Shown: piece by piece, positions 57,412 to 64,000 of the stretch
Layout: the number at the start of each line of letters is the position of its first letter
Position numbering within the stretch: position 1 is the first letter of the stretch
Assembly (NCBI GenBank): GCA_016647705.1
Contig: CM028326.1
Location: 20,661,901-20,725,900 of the forward strand
Source: Eucommia ulmoides
Taxonomy: Eukaryota > Streptophyta > Magnoliopsida > Garryales > Eucommiaceae
Direction of reading: 5' to 3'
DNA: 64,000 nucleotides
The notes under the pieces: generated by a model
Seen by the model: only the letters and a program-made list of their open reading frames with translations
Told to the model about the DNA's origin: nothing
Database searches by the model: none
Made by a program: the position numbers and the translations under genes

Positions 57412-58270
57412 ACGGGGGTAAGTCATGATGTTGACCGTAATGAACAAAAGAGACATGTGGAAGAGGAAGTTGATGAAAAAGTTGATGAGAAGAATGAAAA
57501 CAAGATGGAGGAGAAAAATGGGAAGAAGAAAGAAGAGAAAGTTGAAGAGAAGAGAGGAGATCAAAGGGTGATTCCGGGGAGAATTACATTCACGGACAAT
57601 CCATCGATTCTAACCACACCTTTACTTTGTCCGCAAATTTCCAAAAGAAGAAGTTGGAGTCTCAATTTGCAAAGTTTCTTGACATCTTCAATAAAATACA
57701 AATCAACATACCTTTTGCGGATGCGTTAGAACAAATGCCCAACTATAGCAAGTTCTTGAAAAACATAATGAAAAATAAAAAGAAGTTGGAGGAATACGAG
57801 ACGGTAAAAATGACGGAGGGTAGTGCTATACTGGAAAGGAAATTACCTGAAAAACTGAAGGATCTCGGTAGTTTCACGAATCCGTGTACTATTGAGAAAT
57901 CCCATTTTGACAAAGCACTATGTGATCTTGGTTCTAGTATCAACCTGATGCCATCTTCCATCTACTGGAATTGGGACTCGGTAATGCAAAGCCAACCACA
58001 ATTTTCCTTCAAATGGCAAACCGATCGTTGACCTATCCAAAAGGAATTATTGAGTATGTCTTGGTAAAGGTAGACAAGTTCATCTTCTCGGTGGACTTTG
58101 TCGTGTTAGAAATGGATGAGGATAGGGAGATTCCAATCATCCTTGAAATGCCTTTTCTTGCAACGAGAAAGACTTTAATTGATGTGCATAATGGCAATTT
58201 GACATTACGAGTAAACGAAGATGAAATAAAGTTTAACATTTTCAAAACTATAAACTTTCTTTCCAGATGA
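57412..58270 (+). pseudogene. Athila-type acidic linker and protease
   Basis: 57457-57570 codes a Glu/Lys-rich charged linker. After a frame change, 57627-57960 reads QFAKFLDIFNKIQINIPFAD and CTIEKSHFDKALCDLGSSIN; CDLGxSIN is the Athila protease active-site region. A frameshift near 57961-57971 moves the remainder to 57971-58270 (LGNAKPTTIFLQMANRSLT, VLVKVDKFIF, EIPIILEMPFLAT). The domain would process the polyprotein. The motif around the catalytic Asp is kept, but the frame is broken. No RT follows. Confidence 0.85.
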
Positions 58271-58496
58271 ACATCTGGAAATGTCGAATGGACTCATAAA
58301 GGGTCGAGTCTAGCCATTTTCCCGCCAAGTTCCTGACTCCAATCACAAAAATCTGGCATTATTTTGTTTGTGGCAGCCTTCCCCCGACGTCTCACTTGTC
58401 TCACATCTCCAAATAATGGGCTATGACACTCTATTCCATTCAGACGGGTAAGCCGTTGAATGTCAGATTCTTGATATATTCTTCCATTCTTCATGT

Positions 58497-59035
58497 CATT
58501 CAGACAACAAAGGTCGGCCTTCCATTTCTATCACTATTGATCGAGCTTTCAAACGGGCCGGTGTACCAATAGCCAGCGATAAACCTTGTCCCCTTATCAC
58601 TTTGCTCGATCTTTCCCTTATTACTCGAATGTGGAAATACGGAGCGTAAGGGCCAAGAGATCAAGAAGCAGAAGAATATAAAAAACCCGAAGAAGATGAG
58701 GCAGGGCCGTCTAAGGCCCCAGTTCCAGAGGCTGTAGGCCACTCCCCGATCATATTAGGCAGCTTGCACCAGGAGCTCCGGATGATCAGGCTGGACAATA
58801 CTATTCTGCGCCAAGAGCAGTATAATTCGAATCTCCAAAATGCTGAGTTCTGAATGTTCATGGACCAATTTACTCACCAATAGGATCAAGTCCAGCGGCT
58901 CTTTGGCGCTCACATCGACTTCGATATGAGCACCTATTCACCAATGCTGCAATTTCTGCCACATCTCTTGCAACCACCGCACAATCCTTTCCGACGAAAC
59001 GGTATTAGAGATGACAATCCTCCTGGTGGACGGTA
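58497..59035 (+). pseudogene. Remnant of the Athila-type third coding region
   Basis: One plus-strand frame reads KGRPSISITIDRAFKRAGV, ITRMWKYGA (stop), a Glu/Lys/Pro segment, then LGSLHQELRMIRLDNTILRQ and NSNLQNAEF (stop). It is downstream of where pol should be and resembles the coding region that Athila elements carry 3' of pol (the ORF sometimes called env-like). Function is unknown in the family. At least two in-frame stops. The minus-strand frames at 58294-58861 are shadows. Confidence 0.5.
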
Positions 59036-59065
59036 GGAGGTGAGGCTTTCACGTCTCACCTCCTA
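59034..59065. repeat. Hairpin: 11-bp arms, 10-base loop
   Basis: TAGGAGGTGAG (59034-59044) and CTCACCTCCTA (59055-59065) are perfect inverted copies. It lies just after the third coding remnant, at the start of the 3' non-coding region. Confidence 0.85.
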
Positions 59066-60733
59066 GGTATGTGTTTGAAACCCATTATTATCGTTATTAC
59101 AATATACTGCTATTGGGTTCATTGCTCAATTAGTGTGGATACTTCCTATTTTAAGTTTAAGGGGATGTTCATCCAATTTTGTTTTTGTTAAAAAATGATG
59201 AACAAAAATTTTGATGTATATTATTGGACTAGATATGTTTAGTTTTTGTAAAAGATGTTTTATGTATGCTTAGTTTTATGCTTTGTAGAAGTTTTAATGT
59301 ATGTTGTAAACTTTAATTTATAGTTAAGTTTTAATTTAATTTCTTGTGTTTGTACATGTGTAATGCTTAGTTTAGTGTATGTATGTTAGTGTTTAGATTT
59401 AGTCTAGATATGTTTATGTATGGAGTAGTAATTGCGTGCTGAGTTGTTGAGTTCGTCTGGGCCATTACCCGATGATTACAATTATCCCCTAGTTGTATAT
59501 CTTGGTCGGGGGTGATGCCCATTCATGTGTGTTATATGTGCTTGGCATGTCGATTAGGTAAAAATCATTTTGATCCTAAAATCACACGATAGCATAGACT
59601 CATTGTACAATTATTCGAACGATTGGACACCGATTATTTAGTAGTAAGTTCACGACAAATTTGAGGAATCTAGAATTTGATTGGGGGAAACTTGAGGCAA
59701 AATCCTAGGTGAGGTAATTCAGGAGGCATGATTTAGGCCTTCATTTTTATCGTTTGAGCCTTTGAAGCTAACCTTGTAAAATTTTATCCCTTGTTACCCT
59801 GTCGAAACCAATAATCGTTTCAATTCTGAACACGTATAAATACCCTATCCAATTAAAAAATTTCCAAACTGCTGTCGCTAATACAAACGCACAAATTGAG
59901 TGAAATCAAATTAGCATTTGTTTATGCTACTTTAAGTGAGCGGTCGGGTTTTGGACGAACTTTGTAGTGATTTGGTATTAGTGTATTCACTTGTCATTTT
60001 TCAATTTTATTTACATTCCCCTTTAATTGTACAAAGTTGAATAAGTTTGGGGGTGTGTTATGTTTGTCAAAAAAAAAAAAAACACTATGTGAATATAGTT
60101 CTATTTTCGTTTCTTTTGACAAGTGAGTACAAAGTTCTTAAATTCTTGTTCAGGGTTGTCTTTTAAATGTTTGGGGTTACGAGAGTGAAATAGAAACAAG
60201 CTTTTGTGCCTCGGGTATCGTTGAATTATAACAATTACCTATTTTCTATTCCTGAGATACCCTTGGCCCTTCTCTAGAGCCGAACCAAGCCCTATTGATC
60301 TCTGTGAATTTTTTAACCTACATCAGTGGATAGTCGAGCCCAGTCAAGCATATGGGTTTCCTAATCCTTTACGGTTTAAGTCATGAGCTTAGTTATTAAA
60401 TAATCCAATCCGGTGTTTGGATAGTTATGTATTTGAGTTCTCACACACATACTTGAAATGGATCTAGAATGGTTTTTACTGATATAGAGTGTTAAAATTC
60501 TAGAACACCACGTGGTGTGTTTTATTCCTAAACTTGATCTGATTAGGAGCTGTTAAGGGCAGAACAACTTGGTTTCTTCGATTGAGCTTGGAACTCGTAT
60601 GCATTTACTTCTTATTTGTTATGTTTTTTTTTTTCATTTATTGTTTATTAGTTAGTTAATTAGTACTGTTAGTTTATTTTAGTGTTAGAGTGTTTTACTC
60701 GAGTACTAGCAAAATTCTAAGTTTTGGGGTATC
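59066..60733 (+). other. 3' non-coding region of the Athila-type element
   Basis: No supported ORF. Large parts match, on the opposite strand, 49923-51400 of the gag-only element, so this stretch is conserved between two otherwise differently deleted copies. It ends with TTTTGGGGTATC just before the 3' LTR, in the polypurine-tract position. Confidence 0.65.
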
Positions 60734-62106
60734 TGATAGGTTGAAAATATCTATCTACTTCTAAGCTGAATTTAGTAGTTTACGAGTGTTTTAGTAATAT
60801 TTTATTGCATTTTTGTTTATTTTTATGTAAATCAGGTGTAGGGACGTAAATGAGCGATAAACAAGAACGGTGGAAAACCGGTGAAAAAACGATGAAAAGA
60901 AACAAGATTTCAAGACAACAAACCCACCGCCGCGACAATGAAAATACTGGGAGAACAGAAATCTCACTGCCGTAGCGGTCATTCACCGCGACGACAGTGA
61001 AAGTCCAGAGAGTTTAGGGCTATCTTCACCGCCGCAGCGATGAAGTTAACCGGCATACCCACCGCTGCAGCGGTGAACAACCGTCGCGGTGGTCTTTCTG
61101 CATAGAAAATAGATATTTTTCTTGATATTTTGAAGTCTTGTATTTAAGCCCCTTGTTCCCCTATTTGTCAAAAAATGTTCCCTAACATTAGACACATGAT
61201 CTTAAGCTATTTTTGAGAGCTTAAAGAAGATATTCAACATTTGGAGAAGAGGAAGCAATTCCGGACCGATCTTTGGTGACAGTGGACTATTCTACTCTAA
61301 GATTTGATCGCTCTCTTTTGTTTTTATCTTTGTAATTAACTTTCCATATCTAATGGTGATGAATCCCTTTTATTTTAATATTTGTATGGCTAAGATTGTG
61401 GTAGGCTAAATAAATATTATCTGGGGATTGATGTAGTTCATGTAAATACACGTTTGATTGAATATATGTTTCTTCAATAGTTGTTTGTCTAAATTCGATT
61501 GTGTTTACCATTTTATTACAATCTTAATATGTTTGTCAAGGTATTAGGGTTAGTTTTGAGAATACAGGGTTTGACACTCAGGAGAGGTAACTCCGGATTC
61601 GGACTAGGGTTAAACACATCACGACGATCTAACAACCCGGGAGGGCGTTAGAAAGTGTGCAATCCATAAGGTTGGGTCAAGACTTATGTGACTAAGGGTC
61701 GTATTGACGTTGAGGGGGACTTCAGCGTTGATGCGAAGTCACATATTTGCTCATTTTACACTCGGTAAAAGTAGTAAGCGAGTTTAAGATACCTAGATTA
61801 TTAGATAGGATAAACATCGTTATTGTTAACTAAACGAAGTCAAACAAGTATTAAGTTAATGAAATCAATCCCTAGGTAGTCCACTTAATTAGAATTAACC
61901 CAACAGTTGTTAATTTAACTTAGTTTTTAAATATTCAACTCCAACCAATTCTTGATCCGTCGAGATAAAATAAGACTATGAAAATCACAATATTCAATAA
62001 TCAAACACGTTTCCATATGGATGATATCCAATCAAAAGGTCCACTATATTAAAACTTGACCTAGTGCACTTGCGAGTTAAATTAAGACATGAAAAAGGCA
62101 CGTTTA
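60734..62106 (+). repeat. 3' LTR of the 7.7-kb Athila-type element
   Basis: 1373 bp, TGATAGGTTGAAAATATC to AAAGGCACGTTTA (CA of the end changed to TA). It contains the perfect palindrome CACCGCTGCAGCGGTG at 61060-61075 and more palindrome-like phrases than the 5' LTR (60925-61090). Confidence 0.9.
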
Positions 62107-64000
62107 ATTTCTTCAATGGTATCCACGTCAAGTAGCTTCTTGGTTTTTTCCTCAATCACAGCCTATCACTCTAGCCCAAACTTCCATTATTTCTATTCAA
62201 CACTGAGTTAGTGTATATCCGATGCATAGAGATATTTGGGTCTATCCTAGGTAGATCCACATGCGGCTAGGCAAATATGTCATGGTTGGCTCAGAAGAGC
62301 TTGATGAATTGCTCTTTTTCTTTTTCCATGAGAGCCATCTTAATTTGGACAGTTCGGTTTGGATCAGTCGGGTGTACTCAGGCATCCTCCGATTCTTCAT
62401 TGGGTTGAAGTAGAGGTTGGCGTGACAGTTCAACGCGTGGGTCCATGATATCTTCTTTCTTGAGACGCTTTATCATGTCCCTAGGTAGGAAGTCCTCATC
62501 GACTTACTCATCCTTTGATTTTTATTTAGGGATCTTCATCTTAGTCACGAAGCACTCCCAAGCTACCTTTTGGCTTTCTCATACGCATGACTCTTTGTTG
62601 GAAACTTCAACATCAGGTGGTATGTTGAAGTGATGGCCTTAAAAGAATTTAGGCACGACCTTTTGATGATACTGTTGTACGCCAACAAATAGTCTACTAC
62701 CATGAGTCACGCATTAACTGTCGAGTGCTTTAGCTTCGTGCCTGCTGTGATTTAAAACATGATTTAGCCAAGCGACTTCACTATTTCCCTTCCAAAGCCA
62801 ACTAGGTGGGTTATTATTGGCTTCAACTGGTCGCAGTTGATTCTCATCCTGTTAAATATAGTTAAGTAGATTATCTCCAATGAGATTCCACTATCGACCA
62901 ATACTCGCCAAACATTATAGTTAGCAATCTAGAAGGTGACCACTAAAGCATCGTCGTGGGGCGTGCAAACCCTGTACAGGTCTTCCTCAGTAAAGGTGAT
63001 GGCCTTTTTCTCTCTGCAAGGAGATTATTAGATACTTGGAATAAGAAGTCCTCGACCTAACGTTTACCCCATCGAGCGTGCACTTTATACTCAGATTTGG
63101 TTAGTCCTCCCGAGGTGAATCCACCATGGATTGTGTGGATATTCCCTCGGGCCTCAGGATTTTCTCTATCCTCATCAGGGAGTTGCTCACCCTGATCCTT
63201 CAGTCGTGAACCTCTTGAGGCAAGCCCTTTGAATCAACTACTCGATCTCATTCTTCAAATCGTAGCAACTATTAGTGGTGTGACCGCGATTCTTGTGGAA
63301 TTCATACTACTTATCTGAGTTGGTTGATTTTATTCAGTTTTTTGTTGGCCAAGGCCACTTGATCAGCTTCTTATCCTTTATCTACATCAAAACTGTCCTC
63401 AATGGAGAATTGAGGGGAGTGAAGTTGGTTAAGCACATAGGAGACCTATTCCTCCCCGGCCTATTGTCGGATCCGCTCCTTTCTGTCTCACTTCTTCTTT
63501 GACCAGGAGTTATCTCAACCGGGTTTGTTGTAATTTGGCTCTTTAGCTTCTTTTTTTCCCCTTTAACATCTTTTTCTTCTTCAGCTTGGGCCCGATATAC
63601 ATCCTCCATAGCGATGAACTTGAAGGAGAGGGCGAAGGCCACTGCTAAAGTTTTCACGGGCCGTATCGTCCAAGAATAAACCTATTTGTACCCTTGTCAT
63701 CAAGGCAGCCACTACCAATCCCTTATTCAGTTCTTCTACTTGATCAAATTTTCCATGGAACCTCTCAATATAGGCTTCCAGTGTCTCATCATTCCTCTGT
63801 CTTATTAACATGAGGTGCGATGAGTTTTTAGCCTGTCTCTTGCTGCTTACAAATCTGTTTGCAAAGGCAAGGCTAAAAGATTCAAAATAATCAAAACTAC
63901 ATAGTTTTAATGCATTGTACTACTTTCGGGATGTTCCGCCCAGAGTCACCTGGAAGGCTTGTCATTTTGCTGAATTCGTTGCCCCGCGCATATCTATGTG
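62107..64000 (-). pseudogene. Tat-type gag, protease and RT start (edge of window)
   Basis: Minus-strand order: gag capsid end at 63811-63581 (RQRNDETLEAYIERFHGKFD); PLNSPLRTVLM near 63385; a knuckle-like YEFHKNRGHTTNSCYDL near 63250-63310, with the first Cys replaced by Glu; protease with WRVLVDSGIS (DSG) near 62884-62912 and LKPIITHLVGFG downstream; then DPNRTVQIKMAL (about 62340) and DLPRIDPNISMHR (about 62230), the stretch before RT. Frames shift often and stops are frequent. It continues at 54405 beyond the Athila-type insertion. The 5' part and LTR lie past the window edge. Confidence 0.8.

Larger units (their letters stand above)
54406..62106 (+). mobile_element. Athila-type element with both LTRs, no RT/RH/IN
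   Basis: 5' LTR 54406-55737, primer site 55744-55761, gag and protease pseudogenes, a third coding remnant, non-coding 3' region, polypurine-like tract, 3' LTR 60734-62106. The target duplication ATTTC flanks it (54401-54405, 62107-62111). 7701 bp in all. Gag-protease is typical of Athila, but the several kilobases of RT, RNase H and integrase are missing between about 58270 and 58490. It lies inside the RT of the Tat-type element. Confidence 0.9.

Noticed and set aside
1-64000. tRNA, rRNA, bacterial operons, riboswitches or plasmid features
   Set aside because: None seen. The tRNA-like matches are only retrotransposon primer-binding sites, and the composition and element types are those of a plant nuclear genome.

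Overview
The window looks like plant nuclear heterochromatin or a transposon-rich intergenic block, most likely from a flowering plant. It is AT-rich, has many poly-A/T and dinucleotide runs, and almost every stretch that can be recognised is a plant LTR retrotransposon or a fragment of one. I found no intact host protein gene, no rRNA or tRNA gene and no CRISPR array. The recognisable coding sequence is retrotransposon gag/pol, all of it broken by stops, frameshifts, deletions or later insertions. The species cannot be named from the sequence alone.

Layout. 1-4073: a possible decayed host transcription unit on the minus strand (telo-box promoter near 2.8 kb, an exon-like block at 1179-1313, and a tandem array that copies that exon's 3' end and splice donor), followed by 340-bp tandem repeats and a hairpin. 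4079-6740: solo LTR of a Del/Tekay-type Ty3/gypsy element (TSD TATAT). 7420-8092: short LINE fragment with a 5' inversion and a 13-bp TSD. 8888-11089: solo LTR, probably Ty1/copia (TSD CATTG). 11095-14256: unassigned. 14257-22394: minus-strand Tat/Ogre-type Ty3/gypsy element (tRNA-Arg primer site, gag, no recognisable pol), with an Athila-type solo LTR nested in its tandem repeats (16356-17728, TSD ATACT). 23683-28275: complete but dead Ty1/copia element (TSD TGAAG) without recognisable gag. 29430-31957: a second copia, cut off by 31958-38899, a Del/Tekay element whose long 5' LTR carries a nested Athila-type solo LTR (34029-35464). 38900-41500: fragments in series (Athila-type LTR piece, Tat RT piece, copia 3' LTR). 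42201-43508: solo LTR of an unplaced family (TSD TTAAC). 43514-47369: AT-rich DNA with duplications, a minisatellite and an LTR-like end. 47370-64000: one minus-strand Tat-type element (gag, protease, RT pieces) split by two Athila-type elements in opposite orientation, 48765-54016 (minus) and 54406-62106 (plus, TSD ATTTC).

The region is a nest of elements inserted into elements. Five well-bounded solo LTRs against three elements with paired LTRs point to frequent LTR-LTR recombination. The two elements with paired Athila-type LTRs lack RT, RNase H and integrase, so they could have moved only with enzymes supplied in trans. I see no new enzymatic system. The observations most worth checking are the twin-primed LINE copy, the near-perfect palindromes shared by the Athila-type LTRs, the exon/donor array at the left end, the gag-only Athila derivative, and the tandem arrays inside LTRs and inside the Tat element.
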